Made by a program: the position numbers and the translations under genes. A stretch of 64,000 bases of DNA from Hydra vulgaris. Lineage: Eukaryota; Cnidaria; Hydrozoa; Anthoathecata; Hydridae. Shown here in pieces: positions 1 to 11,244 of this stretch. Each line of letters opens with the position of its first letter. The stretch's first letter is position 1. The notes under the pieces were generated by a model. It had not been told where the DNA came from. It saw nothing but the letters and a program-made list of their open reading frames with translations, and did no database searches. The DNA lies in NCBI RefSeq assembly GCF_038396675.1, contig NC_088931.1, forward strand, positions 73,045,001-73,109,000, given 5' to 3'.

Positions 1-15
1 AATAACATATTTAAA

Positions 16-1560
16 ATGCCAAAATCAGATGCTGAAAGATCGAAAGCTTATAGAGCAAGAATCAGAAAAGCTTCGTTAGAAAAAGAAAGACATAAAGTTA
101 TCTAAGGCGGCAGTTATTGACAAGAAAAGAAAACAAACAAAAAAATCAAGCGAAGGTTTGCAACCAAAGGCTATGGAATGAAAAAAAAAACTTGATTTTA
201 ATACTAACGTCAGTCAAAATTCTACGCAAGACAATTCTTATCACTGCAAATCGTCAATGAGAAAGGCATTAAACAAGTATTTATTATATTAACATATATA
301 TTTTTAATATAATTGCTTACACATAATTTGGGTTCTTTTATATCAAATAACATTTTTAGGACAAAACAGGCTCTTCCAAGTCTCCAAATAAAAGACGAGC
401 TACTGCAGAGCAGTTGGGTGCTGAATATGGTCTATGCACTGCTAAAGAAACACATTGAGCTCACTTCACATAAAAAAAAATTGAAAAAGTAAAAGTATTT
501 TATGAAAGAGAAGATATATCAGTTATGTCTCCTGGAAGAAAAAATTGTATGAAAACCGACGAAGAAAAAGTTCAAAAGCGCTACCTAGTTATGAATTTAA
601 AGGAGCTGCATCAACTGTACTGTGAGGAGAGTGCTAGCAAAACAATTAAACTGAGTAAGTTTTGTGTATTAAGACCTACATACATTCTTACGTGCAAAGA
701 TGCACCACTTGAAACATGTGGTTGTATTTATCACAGTAATTTTACTTATTTGTGTGCTGCTTTGGCAAGTAAAATACCTTTTCTATTGTATTGCAATAAA
801 TGGTTAGAAAATTATGTATTGTGCAAGCCCCCAACGTACCAATGTTGGATAATGAAATGTTCATTGTGCTGTGATAGTAAACTATTGAAAGTTTCTTTGC
901 CCAAAAACGGAGATATGGATACCTTAATCACCTATAGTTGCTGGATTAAAGAAAATCATCGCTGTGTACTCAGTCAACATAAAAAAGACATAAAAGGTAT
1001 TTTTTTTAATTTCCGCGACTATTTACCAGAGTTTACTGAGCATCATCTCACTAAAAAGCACCAGTCTGAGCAATACCGCAGTCAAAAAAAAAATCTCAAA
1101 CCAGACCAAATTTTGATACACCTTGATTATTCACAAAATTATACATGTGGTTATCAGGATGCTGTTCAAGCTGCTTATTGGTCGCAGTCAACTATTACCT
1201 TGTTTACAGTTGTAATCTATCGTTACCAATTAGAGCCAAAATCAGTTGTAATAATATCTGACAATAATGATAAAACAAAACGCGCCACTACTACATACTT
1301 AAGCGAAATATTTGATCTCTATTGGATTTATTATATAAAAAAGTTATATTATGGAGTGATGGTCCATGAACTCAATTCAAAAATAGATACATGACCAAAT
1401 TCATACAACATTGCTCTGTGAAATATCATTTTCTAAGTGTAGAATGGAACTTTTTTGCTACCTCTCACGGTAAAGGAGCAGTTGATGGAGTAGGAGGGTC
1501 ATTAAAGCGATATGTTTGGAGCAGCGTAAAAAGCATAGCATTAAATGGGTTGCAAAACTT
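16..1560 (+). pseudogene. Relic of an uncharacterised transposase-like gene
   Basis: A broken gene recoverable in pieces: an N-terminus starting MPKSDAERSKAY at 16, short blocks to 180 and at 361-467, a main open frame 525-1394 (289 codons), and a continuation to about 1560 (GKGAVDGVGGS then KRYVW). The main frame has C-x-C around residues 65-67, an acidic LDYSQNY block (D201, D212) and an ISDN block (D246), followed by the GAVDG motif. I recognise this pattern from a repeat-borne protein family in cnidarians and other invertebrates that looks like an RNase H-fold transposase, but I cannot name it. The acidic residues as catalytic sites are inference. At least three frame breaks occur before 525 and one after 1394, so it is dead. 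The element's left end may lie outside the window. Confidence 0.5.
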
Positions 1561-1599
1561 ATGTTAGACTTATCAACACAGATGATATTAATCTAAGGT

Positions 1600-2395
1600 G
1601 GGCCTTAATAGTTGGCAAGTAAAAAATAGAAAGTTTTTGCTTTCAAAATTCTCTAATATTTTGTAATGGGGTTGCGGAACAATTTTAAAATTTATATATT
1701 AGTAAAAAAAAATTTACTAATATATAAGTTTAAATAAAGTCTAAGATATTTTTTTCCTATATTGGATTTCCGGCTCCGCAAAACATTTGCGAGGCGTATG
1801 AAAGTACATACTCCTAGATATTGAGGGAGCATAAATAGTATTAAGCGTTTGTTGCTTACTCCAAATAAAACGATCCCAATATTGAAGAACCATCATGGAT
1901 AACCTTGATAATGTTATAAAATTCATATTTTTTAACATAATTTAATTAGTTTTTATAATCATTCATCTTTTTTTTAATTTGTTGTTTTTCATTGTTGGCT
2001 TGTTCGTTAGGACCGTCACAGTTACGACCGTCACGACATAAAACTTAATAAAATTCTTGGAAAACTTTAAGCAAAAACTATGAAAATTACCATAAAGTAA
2101 GTTCAATGTGTAGTTAAAGGACACAGCAAAGGATTTTTTTTTACTGTGTAGATGGCTGCATAAAGATTGACAAAGTTTATTTGTTTAGATTTGTCAAGAA
2201 GTAAGCGTTACGACCGTCATGCTACGTTGAGTTGATTTTTCAAATAAGTGGAACACTTGAATGATTTAACTTTTGCTTACTAAATTATATAATAGTATTT
2301 AACATTTCTGGAAATTTTCATGTAAATACCATACTTGATTAATTTTTAATGGCTAAAAAAGCGTCAAATGTTACGTCACGTGCGTGGAATTGCCC
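1600..2395. other. AT-rich stretch without a recognisable gene
   Basis: No coding segment that I recognise. A 65-codon minus-strand frame at 1741-1938 has no recognisable domain. The words ACGACCGTCA near 2020 and 2210 recur in direct orientation (GTTACGACCGTCA), which may mark a minor local repeat. Confidence 0.4.
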
Positions 2396-2404
2396 ATATG
2401 TATA

Positions 2405-2499
<95 letters not shown>
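2396..2499. repeat. (TA)n microsatellite
   Basis: About 100 bp of nearly uninterrupted TA dinucleotides with two TTTA interruptions. Open frames across it translate as alternating I and Y and are not genes. Confidence 0.97.
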
Positions 2500-2980
2500 C
2501 CTATACATCGTTATATATATACTTCTTGCGGTATCAAATCAAAAGTTGTACACATTAATTTGGCTTTTACTTTTAAATATCTGAAAACATTTTTTTTCCT
2601 TACTAAAACAACGATAAATCCTTTTTAAGCAACTTTTAACTTTTTTTTTTTTTTTGCTAGATCTCTTTCAGATTGATTATAAACAACCTATATATAAAGT
2701 GTAATATGCAACACGTTTTAAACAAACTTAAATAATATATATTACGCTAATTTTTGGATGCAAAAATGAAAATTTTAAAAGTAAAAAAAAATCAGTTTAA
2801 TTAGGAAAATAATAATTTTAGATTATATATATTTCCCGATTATCGCGATATCAAACCAAAAGTTGTAAGTATTAATTTAATTTGCAGGATAGCCCACGCA
2901 ATCGCGGGAAGAACTAGTCGAAGCTTAAATTTAGCAATAATTATTTTTTTATTTTTTCTAGGATATAACTACTAAACTTT
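2500..2980. other. AT-rich stretch, nothing recognised
   Basis: Poly-T runs and short TA tracts. The words tatcaaatcaaaagttgta (about 2531) and tatcaaaccaaaagttgta (about 2850) are two diverged copies of one short direct repeat. No coding signal. Confidence 0.4.
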
Positions 2981-2981
2981 T

Positions 2982-3180
2982 CTACTACATAACGCTATAT
3001 AGATACTATATGGCCCGTTACATGGCTTATAAATAGCTCGATATATAGGTACTACATAGCCTGCAGGCTACCCATCCACTGCATAGCTAATGTACAACAT
3101 GCTACAACAAACCTGTTATATTGCTACTACATAGCCCGGTCATAGTTAATACATACTCAACAACATATCTACTATATAGT
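2982..3180. repeat. Degenerate CTACATAG-type minisatellite
   Basis: Words such as ctactacata, tactacatagc and ctactatatag recur every 15-50 bases across about 200 bp, with drifted spacing. It directly abuts the palindrome at 3181. Seen by eye only; period and copy number are approximate. Confidence 0.4.
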
Positions 3181-3188
3181 CTATTTAT

Positions 3189-3271
<83 letters not shown>

Positions 3272-3282
3272 TGGATATAAAT
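3181..3282. repeat. TA-cored perfect palindrome
   Basis: The unique flank CTATTTATATCC at 3181 is repeated inverted as GGATATAAATAG ending at 3282, and the interior is (TA)n with one TACA interruption. The whole roughly 100 bp can form one hairpin or cruciform. The unique flanks rule out an inverted appearance due only to TA symmetry. Confidence 0.85.
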
Positions 3283-3299
3283 AGGATATACTCTAGATA

Positions 3300-4030
3300 T
3301 ACTCAATAGCGACAAAACGTGCTAAAAATGCGCTACAAAGCGACAGTTGTATTAAAGGCAACTATTTGTTGACACCTTAACGTCTCTGACTCAATTTTAA
3401 TGGCTTTTGCTTGTGTATTAAAATTAAAACTTTACCTAGCTTGAGGTATTTATTTTAACAATTTTAAAATAACTTTTGCGTCAAACTAAAAATTTTTTTG
3501 CGAGATATGGAAAATGCAGCTTTGAGAAGGTATATCGCATTAAACGCATATTTGTATACAAATACCTTATGGTGACAGTTTGTACTTTAGATGCGCGACT
3601 AAAAAATACAGATTTTTCTTCCACTAAAACTTTTATTCTTTTCTAAAGGCGAAACACCAAACTTTGTTATTACTATATTGTGTAAGGCTTACATCTTATT
3701 ACACACAATTACTGACTTTCTACAATGATGTTTAACGTTAAGGTGACACACCCTGAAAATTTGAGACCCTTATGCTGATGAAAAATCCCATCGAAATTCT
3801 TTTAAGTGTTGATACTGTATAATACCATAAAGTATCCATAATGAGTTATTTCAAAATCTTGCATTGAGATCCAACAGATTTCACTTTTCTACAACTAATA
3901 TTTATCTCAAGCTATGACAACTTATGAATTCTCCAAAAAATATTATTTCACCTAAAAAAGTCTAAATATTAAATGAAAATACACAGATTCCTTTATTACT
4001 CTTTTTTCTTAGTCATAAAACAATGTGATT
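3300..4030. other. Non-coding stretch with two TTAA-type transposon-like ends
   Basis: No gene is recognised. At 3738 the sequence TTAA followed by GGTGACACACCCTGAAAA resembles the terminus of the intact transposon at 17261 (TTAA then GGTGGCACACAACTGAAAA). At about 3372 the inverted form GACACCTTAA occurs. The two face away from each other, so they do not bound one element. They may be solitary ends of related elements. Confidence 0.3.
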
Positions 4031-5419
4031 AATCACATCAAGAAATAAATGAAGTTGCATGGGAGAAAGTACTTCTAAAACAAAAGTCCACAAATTATGT
4101 TTGCAAGCTTTATGTCGCACCAGATTACCAAGGAGATGAGAGAGCAAGCTTTGTCCACATCATTGAATTGAAAAACTACTTTGACATTTTCGAAGTTTTC
4201 TGGTGTATTTTCTGCAATCGTGACAATCAGTGACTTCTTAACCCTTGTGCTTTTGTGGCCCTCTTGTGACCAAAGTTTGACTGAGTTTTGAAGAGAACTA
4301 TGTGGCTCAGAATCATTGAGCTTTGAGTCAATAAAATTTTAACTCACTTTCAAGAAAGTGAGTTAAAATTTTATTGCCACAAAGATTTTAAAAATTTTAA
4401 AGCCACGACCATCTATTCCAAGCTTTAGAATAGGCTTGCTTTCAAGTTCTCTTGATGATACCTGATAAAGAGCCACTTGGCGATCTTCTGAGCTGGCAGA
4501 AAGTTTTGGGGAGCTTATGGTAAAGTAGTCTCTAAATGACTCGCCACTGTTAACAAGCTTTTTGCTGAAAGTTGGTTTAAACTAACCTTACTGGTCTAAT
4601 CTGGTTGAGAGCAGACCCAAGTTTCTTCATTTCAGTATTTGAAAGCCCCGTTTTCTCTCGGATTGAACCATATTTTGAATACTCAAAGGACCAGGAAAGA
4701 ATTTCTGTGAGCTGATGACCCTAAAAGTTACATTTTAAATTAAAATTATATTATTTACATTTTGTAATGCCAATTAGATCAAATTAATAATTCGGAAAAA
4801 TATTATTGTACATTTCTCTTTTCTTAAAGCTAATAGCACTCCTTGTGGTTGGCAGATCCGAACTGTTACTCTTGGTGATGCATCTTTGCCTTAAATCACA
4901 GTGGATGCAATCTGCTCTGCACCTATTGGGTCTGCCAAATCAAGTTCTCTGAGGTTTCATGACGTTTTTCTTGTGTACAACAATGAGGATGTCCACGAGC
5001 AAACACAGATAAGTAAGTTGTGCACCTTTTTTCAGCTGCAAGAGTTTGTGGACTTGGCTTGTTGCTTGGCTTTTTGCTTGGCTTTCATTAAATTGTAGAG
5101 AGTGTTTCTCTTTTTCATTGGTTTTGGCAATTTTGCAGATCAAACAACTACACTGTGCTGTTTGCCTTGTGATGGTTCTTACAACATCAGAGGCGATATT
5201 GAAAAGGCCTGGAAAATTTTTATCACTTGGCTGATTGATCTTGAATTAACAAGTCATGCAAATTCCAGAAAGCCCACGATCATCATTGAAGTTCACATTA
5301 TTTGAGATAATCTTGTGAATTTTGTTCTGGTAAAATTCTGCCATATTTCTATCTGCTTTTTTCATACAGATTAAGCAAACAGATTTTCTGCAGTCTTGGT
5401 TTTTATCAAACGTAAACAT
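4030..5419 (-). pseudogene. Relic of a repeat-borne protein with an N-terminal zinc cluster
   Basis: Reading the minus strand from ATG at 5419 gives MFTFDKNQDCRKSVCLICMK, then ICMTC and CSCLICKIAK. This is a Cys-rich start (C-x2-C pairs) as in a zinc-binding domain. One frame change near 5250 is needed. Downstream blocks follow in order: a GHQLTEILSWSFEYSKYG stretch (about 4725-4660), a KLGIDGRGFK block with an acidic residue (about 4405), and an IAENTPENFENVKVVF block ending in WCDIKLANI (about 4110). The series resembles a protein encoded by cnidarian repeats, probably a transposase; I cannot name the family. A perfect hairpin (4329-4376) sits within it. Frame breaks and stops make it a pseudogene. 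Confidence 0.45.
4329..4376. repeat. Perfect 23-bp hairpin with 2-nt loop
   Basis: CAATAAAATTTTAACTCACTTTC (left arm, 4329-4351) is followed by AA and then by its exact reverse complement (4354-4376). It interrupts the coding relic on the minus strand just after the LGIDGRGFK block. Such a perfect palindrome suggests a recent templated duplication rather than an old inverted repeat. Confidence 0.9.
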
Positions 5420-5759
5420 GATGGAAAATTAATTTTTGGTGCGCGGAAATGAAATATTTTTTGCATGGACGTAAACAATATGTACGTAATAGTAGGGTAA
5501 GGCTTTTAAAAAAATTTTTTCGAAGCGAGTGAATCCTGAGGCCATTTGATATGCTGAACAAGATTATTAATGAATAATGAAAAATTCAAAAAACGGCACT
5601 CAGATTGCCGTACTTGTCAAGGTGTTATTTTTCTCGTTTGTCACGCAATCGCACGGCTTTCTTCTAAATGTATTTTCTCACCATGTGAGCCGTGCGGCAA
5701 GTCACGTAGGCACACACAGTACACATGATAATCGTCACGTCTGCACTAGTATAAAACAA

Positions 5760-7600
5760 TGGCTACTGCTCCAGAAGTCATTATATTGAAAACATACGCG
5801 ACAAATGATTCAACAAACACAGTAAATAAAAGAAGCGATCGTGTTGTGAAGTGCCTCTTCGATGAAGTTTATAGCGAACAGGAAAAATTTATAACTCGGC
5901 CTAAAATCCAGACTGGAGCACATGTGTTGGTTTGAATGCTTCATCTGTTTACCACAAAACCAGGACAGGAGACTCTGTCTCAATAGGCTGACGGTAAAAC
6001 TGTAGCAGCCAAATTTATCGAAGATTGGATTGCGAAGAACGCTTATACTTGTGTCAAATGTCAAAAATGGCATTTGACATAAGAATATTCAAATGTCAAA
6101 AATGTTGCAAAGAAATTTCGCACTGGCTATCAGAGATTCATCAAATTCTGCAAACAAGAAAGTAGTAAAAGTCATAACAAATTGGACGAATGGTACGTAG
6201 AAGTAAATGAGTTCAACGACAGCATGATCAAGCACGCGTACGACATGTGTACTAAAGACAAGTTGTACCAAAAGAAACTGGAGCAACACTTTGACCAGAC
6301 AATGACAGAAGATGAACTATTCTATCAAAATAACTGTTTTGGGTCTTACACTTTTACGTGTGTCGGCAAATGTCTAGGAAGTGGAGCGAGCAGAAGAAAC
6401 GAATATACCGAAGTCTTTTATCAGTCGAGGAAAAAATACAACGGATTAATGACCACCAAACTGCACGAAAACTGACGTATCCTGCATCACCAAAACATGT
6501 TGACAGCAGCCCTCCCAGTGACTCTGGTCCTTAATTTGAACTTCTCACCATGAATCTGGATAAATCCAATCTATCACCTGCAGTGAGAAGAAAAAAAACA
6601 GATTTTCAATTGCCGTCTACCTCAATGGCGGGCTCCTCTGTGCCAGTACATTGTTTATTTCCAAAAATGAAGATTCAAACTGGTCGTTGCACTGTCGATG
6701 AACTGATAATACGATGCACAGTTTAGTGCATTGCGGACTACAGGGTGAGCAGAAATGATCTCATTGGAATCATCGTGACTACAGCGAACTTAGTATTTGG
6801 ACACTGGTTCACTGCCAGTGACCTAGATAAATCTGATAATACCTCGGAGTCGGAGAGTGACATATCTGGTCCTGGTGACTGAAGCTAAGACGTACATACT
6901 GACGATCTCATACTCTATTAAGGTAATTCAGTCATCACAGTAGGTCTGGATGACACGTCCAAAGCAGCGGGTCATCGTATGTACGACATTAAAACCGAAC
7001 ATATAACTATAATTGATTTAAGTAAACAAAGGAGAACAGTTACTACCGACTACACAGAAAATGCTAGTCATTTGGGATCTTGCTTAAGAATCGCGAAAAT
7101 TTCCAAACAGTTCATAAAACAGAGAGTGTTAATAATGCAGCTTTTAAGCAAAACCACATTGCCGAAAAACTGAAATATACAACATAATTTCGAATAAGTT
7201 AGTGCTGGTAGTATCTACGTACATTCAAAATGATTGTTTTCAGTTGAGTGACAAAATCTATGTTTAACTCGACGATGTCTTGATATTTCTAATAATGGAT
7301 CTTCTGGGGGTGGATGGCCGTAAAATCTCTACGGATGATGAACGATGTTGGGATGGTGTACAAAAATTTTTTGAAACCAAAATTTCTGAAAGCTAAAAGC
7401 ATAGAAAAGTCAATCAACCGCTGGTAAAGACCTTCATATCGCTGGTAAAGACCTGGCACCTCTCACCAACCTAGGGTGCGAATCAGAATTCGCAAAATTT
7501 AAAAACTCAAATTATGTGGTGGCTCCACAACCGTCACTACGGTATCCAGAAAAAATGTAGCGATGACAAATGGTTTACTAAGAGATTCATCCTTTACCGA
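5760..7600 (+). pseudogene. Relic of an uncharacterised transposon gene, head-to-head with the preceding relic
   Basis: Coding pieces run on the plus strand: a start MATAPEVIILKTYATND at 5760, a WIAKNAYTCVKCQKWH block at about 6030 (C-x2-C), an open frame 6182-6475 (DEWYVEVNEFNDSMIKHAYD), a block at about 6550-6850, VGLDDTSKAAGHRMYDIKTE at about 6944-7005, and QRRTVTTDYTENASHLGS to 7080. Weak continuation (KHRKVNQPLVKTF, WHLSPTLGCESEFAKF) reaches about 7540. The DDTSKAAGH block looks like the first acidic motif of a DDE-type transposase, but that is inference. Stops occur at several points. The 5' end lies only about 340 bp from the start of the minus-strand relic at 5419, so the two could be divergent genes of one element. 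Confidence 0.4.
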
Positions 7601-8010
7601 GCTCGCATGCGGGGACAAGGAAAGTGTCTGAAACTGAAAAGATAGAAAAAGAATAAGAAATAGTTAAATCTAATTTAGTACTTTCACTAATTTTTTCCGC
7701 GACTGCGCATGCTAGTACATAGCCCACTCATGAGTGGCCTATGAACAAAATACAAAACTCTTTTGAAAATAAGAAAAACAAATTAATAATACTATTACTG
7801 TAATCTGCTCAAAAGTCTTCTCAAAAAAAAGGCAAATAATAAACAAAGTAAATGGCAAAAAGAAACTAAAAATAAACACTGTTTTTCCAAAGCAATTGCA
7901 AACAAAAATGAACAAATATGATACAAAATTACTGATATATTTAATGATTTTTATAAATGTTGGTAACTTTTCATAAAAATGCCTTAACGCCCCTCCCCTA
8001 CTTTAATCGA
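7600..8010. other. AT-rich stretch, nothing recognised
   Basis: Only short A-rich runs and no recognisable coding block. It separates the plus-strand gene relic from the first LINE fragment. Confidence 0.4.
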
Positions 8011-8645
8011 AAGAATAATTCATGGAAACAAAACGTTTAATTCTTTTTTGAAGAAAGCGCACTCTGTTATGGATGATTTGAAATTTCTTTGGATGAAATT
8101 TGAACAGCCGTAAATTCAGTAAAAATCTACAAGTTCAGGCATCAACAAAATTTATACAATTGCTCTTAAATCAGTTTTTAATATAATTGAATCGCTTCTT
8201 TTAAAAATGTTCAATTTATCCCTAAAAACTTTTTTCCGGATCAATTGAAATTGGCAAGAGTAGCTCATATATAAAATAGCGACGACTCTTTAGCATCCAA
8301 TTAAAAGCCTATTTCCGTACCATCCTACTTTTTAAAGTTCCTTGAACGCATAATGTAATAGACTACTTAAAAAGCAGGAAAACAAGGAGTGATTTAACTT
8401 CAAGCATTCTTAATTTTATTATTTTGGCTGATGATACGAATATTTTCTTTACTCATTCAAAAACAATATTTTCTACCGTAATTCACGAGCTGCGACATTT
8501 AAATGAGTACTTCAAAGCTAATAAACTTTTCTTAAACATCCTCAAAACCAAACTTGTTTTATTTCACAAACCATTTAACTTTGATAATTTACTACTTCAG
8601 CTTCTCCAGCTTATGATCAACAACATTATTATAGAACTAGCTTAA
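8010..8645 (+). pseudogene. LINE reverse transcriptase fragment, internally deleted
   Basis: Blocks typical of a CR1/Jockey-group ORF2 appear in order: ALKSVFNIIESLLLKMFNLS (about 8160-8220), a drifted version of the block PDQLKLARV (FRINWKLARVAHI), a PSYFLKFLERIM-like block (about 8318-8358), then ADDTNIFFTHS from 8427 with LNEYFKANKLFLNILKTK. The region between the fingers and the catalytic ADD motif is missing, so the fragment carries a large internal deletion plus stops. It is unconnected with the better preserved LINE at 26030, although similar in sequence. Confidence 0.65.
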
Positions 8646-8706
8646 AACTAAATAAAACTTGTTAAAAATATAAATATTACTCCTTCATTCATAGTTATTT
8701 CAACTA

Positions 8707-8943
8707 TTGCAATATTTTTTGAGCAAGCACATACTCTTCAACACTAACGAAAATATACGTAAAACAAAAGCAAGTGTTAAATGGTATGCAATATTAAAAG
8801 ATAACATACTTCATTTTACCGCAAATGACGTGCCTGAACTACTAAACGAGGATGTTAAAAAATGGCAAAATGTTTACTGTTTCTTAAACCTTTTATTAAA
8901 AAAGAAAAAAGTTAAGCTAAAAGTATATTCTATTATAAAGTAA
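8707..8943 (+). CDS. 78-codon open frame of unknown nature upstream of LINE ORF1 relic
   Basis: A short plus-strand frame containing KWYAILKDNILHFTANDVPE and ending in a lysine-rich LLLKKKKVKLKVYS tail. The composition is protein-like rather than random AT. It ends 32 bases before the first Met of the LINE ORF1 relic and could be part of that element's leader or the remains of another repeat gene. I recognise no domain. Confidence 0.25.
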   Translation: MQYFLSKHILFNTNENIRKTKASVKWYAILKDNILHFTANDVPELLNEDVKKWQNVYCFLNLLLKKKKVKLKVYSIIK

Positions 8944-8974
8944 GGATAATTATTAAGTATAATTATTCATTACT

Positions 8975-9713
8975 ATGGGTAAGAAAAATATTAACAATGT
9001 TTTTAAGAAATAAAACGACGTTTATATCAAAAAACAGATGAATCAATTATCTCAATAAATTTGGTTCGTGAAATCTTTCAAGAAATGTTTCAAAAATAAC
9101 AGAATGACATTTTAAAACTTATATCTGGAAACTTAAAGTTAACAAATGACAGAATAGGTTTATTATTGAAAGAAGTAAATAACTCAAAAGAAAAGTGCGA
9201 AGTGTTAGAAAAGGAGAATGTAAAGTTAAAAGCCTAAATTAAAATAATATGTGAACGTATGAAAATTTTGAAAAATATTAATAAAGATAGATTTATAAAG
9301 AAAATATAAAGTTAGGCAGTTGGAGGACAAACTTAGAAGAAATTCGGATTGATGGAGTTACCGAAAATGAACTCGAAAATTGGGATGACATAAAAAAAAG
9401 TACTAAATTTATTTGAAATAAATCTTTCTTTAAGTAATATGAATGTAGAAAGAGCTCATAAAATTATTTTATTAATCATAGAGATGGAAAAAAAGATGAT
9501 AATAAGACAAGAACCATAGTTGTTAAATTACAAGGACAATGTTAAAGCGTTGCAAGCTGCAAATAAGCTTAAAGGGTAGGGAATCTACATCAATGAAAAT
9601 TACTCGTTCAAAACGAATAAAAAAAGAAATAAATTACTGGTCGAAATGAAGCTATACAGAAAGAATGGTAAATATTCAATTATTATTTATGACAAAAATG
9701 TTGTTAAAAATTA
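8975..9713 (+). pseudogene. LINE ORF1-like relic (coiled coil plus RRM-type region)
   Basis: Starts MGKKNINNVFKK at 8975. After a stop, a heptad-like segment follows (about 9130-9235, KEVNNSKEKCEVLEKENVKL), then DGVTENELENWDDIKK (about 9350-9400), NVERAHKI (about 9440), TRTIVVKL (about 9508) and GIYINENYS (about 9578-9605). This order, coiled coil then the ENWDD / ERAHK / T-I-V-KL / INENYS blocks, is that of L1-like ORF1 RNA-binding proteins. Several frame changes and stops show it is dead. It is cut 25 bases downstream by the MITE at 9739. It probably belongs to the same LINE as the endonuclease block at 10180. Confidence 0.6.
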
Positions 9714-9738
9714 AGGAATAAGCAAATTTGCTCTTAAA

Positions 9739-10002
9739 AATTGAACCTGTCATTTCAAAAAGGGCATAAGTACAAAATTTTTAACAGTTAGTTTATAAGT
9801 TTGAATTAAAAATTTCTGTATGATTTATGTTTTTTTATAAAAAATAAAAGATACATACTTTATATACGTTCTTTATTTATCTACTTCTATGTTTAATTTC
9901 TTTAGCAACCTAGATATTATTTTAATAAAAACCATGTTTTTGTTGATTTTGAAAAGTTTTAGTAAATGGACTTGTGCCCTTTTTGAAATGACAGGTTCAA
10001 TT
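9739..10002. mobile_element. 264-bp MITE with 33-bp terminal inverted repeats
   Basis: The left terminus (9739-9771) begins AATTGAACCTGTCATTTC. The right terminus (9970-10002) is its reverse complement with one mismatch in 33. There is no open frame inside. It sits between the ORF1 and endonuclease parts of a LINE relic, consistent with insertion into the LINE. I could not define a convincing target duplication, so the superfamily is open. Confidence 0.85.
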
Positions 10003-10179
10003 ATATTACATATTTATTTCAATAATACTCTTATTTAAAATGGTTGACAAATATAGTATATAAAACTTTGAATTTAATTTATTACTAACTAAAAAATCTA
10101 TACTATTAAAAAACATTATAATCCTGATATCAAGTTTTATTATAAAATTAATTTAATAAAAAATACTAACCTACTATAT

Positions 10180-10790
10180 TATAACGTAAATTCACATAAT
10201 ATCATTAAAGGAAGCGAGAACGACTCGTTCTTGATTAAAGTAATTAAAACAATTCTTATATAAAATTAGTAATAATTTTCAAATTATTTGTCTTAGACAC
10301 ATGGTGATGACTAAAATATTGAGAACAATTACAATTTTCATTCACTAAACCACAAAGTGATTCATCAAATTCCGACCCCGGGCAAAGCAGGTGGGAGTTT
10401 GTGTATTTTTATTAAAATTTCATTAATCTATAAAGTTAAGTCAGATTAAGTAACACAGGTGAGTCTTTGTGCATATAACTCGTTAATAAAACCTCAAAAA
10501 GCATTATCGTCCATGCTTAATATAGACCACCATCAGGTACAATTAAAGTGTTTGATGACAACATTAAAAGCGTTATTAAAAATAATTATATATAAAAAAA
10601 AAACTGTTTAACTGGTTGTAACCTCAATATTTTAGATTATGACACAAATAAAAACATTAAACAATTTTTAATGTCATTTTTAAAAATATTTAAATTCCTG
10701 TCATCAATAAACCTTCGCGCATAACTAAAAAAAATAAAAAAGTAACAACAAGATTAAATATTTTTATAAACTTTTATATATAACAATATA
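10180..10790 (+). pseudogene. LINE ORF2 endonuclease (APE-type) relic
   Basis: Degraded endonuclease blocks can be followed across frames: a LETHGDD-like stretch near 10298, PGKAGGSLCIFIK from about 10379, a drifted version of the block YRPPSG near 10526, NLNILDYDTNKNIKQF from about 10622, and INKP followed by a drifted version of the block RITRK near 10705. These are the usual landmarks of the apurinic/apyrimidinic-type endonuclease of CR1/Jockey LINEs. The RT that should follow is replaced by a foldback, a pogo relic and other insertions, and may resume at 12400. Confidence 0.55.
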
Positions 10791-10841
10791 TTCTATTAAA
10801 CCCTTTGGTAGATAAGGATATTTTTAAATATTCTTAAAAAA

Positions 10842-10989
10842 AACAATTATTCAACAAATCTCCCTTTTTCTTGTTCAAATAAACCCTTCGTAATGAAACT
10901 AATTTTAAAAACGATATATAGTTTTTATGACTGTGTCGTTACGAAGGATTTTTTTGAATAAAAAAAAGGGAAATTTTTTGAATAACTGT
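10842..10989. repeat. Foldback with about 51-bp imperfect arms
   Basis: AACAATTATTCAACAAATC... CCCTTCGTAA (10842-10892) pairs with TTACGAAGG...TTTTTTGAATAACTGTT (10939-10989), about three quarters matched, around a 46-base loop. It has no coding content. It may be a small MITE inserted in the LINE relic. Confidence 0.6.
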
Positions 10990-11105
10990 TTTTTAGAAGA
11001 AAAGCTTTCTCTTTTTTTTTTTTTTTAAAGAAAAGCTCATATAATTAAATAAAAGGTAGTCAATGTTTTCAAAGATTTATCAGTAGCTCTTTTTTAAATC
11101 TTTTT

Positions 11106-11155
11106 AAAATTGACTTGAAGTGGCATTTACATAAACGCCACTTTAAGTCAATTTT
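11106..11155. repeat. 19-bp hairpin
   Basis: AAAATTGACTTGAAGTGGC (11106-11124) and GCCACTTTAAGTCAATTTT (11137-11155) are inverted copies with one mismatch and a 12-base loop. Confidence 0.8.
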
Positions 11156-11244
11156 TTTGAATTAAATGAGAAAGCTTTTTTTAAATTATATGAGAAAACA
11201 TTAGATGAAAATAACTTATTTAGTAAACCTCATTGTATCTTTAA

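Noticed and set aside
2349-2628. Open frames of alternating Ile and Tyr across (TA)n tracts, also at 3121, 40917, 43758, 46700-47041 and 62168-62371
   Set aside because: Produced by the dinucleotide repeat itself; no domain or unique part.
3775-3798. CTGATGA followed by GAAA, a possible second hammerhead core
   Set aside because: No stem II between the two core parts and no supporting stems I and III.
4901-5305. Plus-strand frames at 4901-5305
   Set aside because: They overlap the minus-strand gene relic that reads with Cys-rich and other meaningful blocks.
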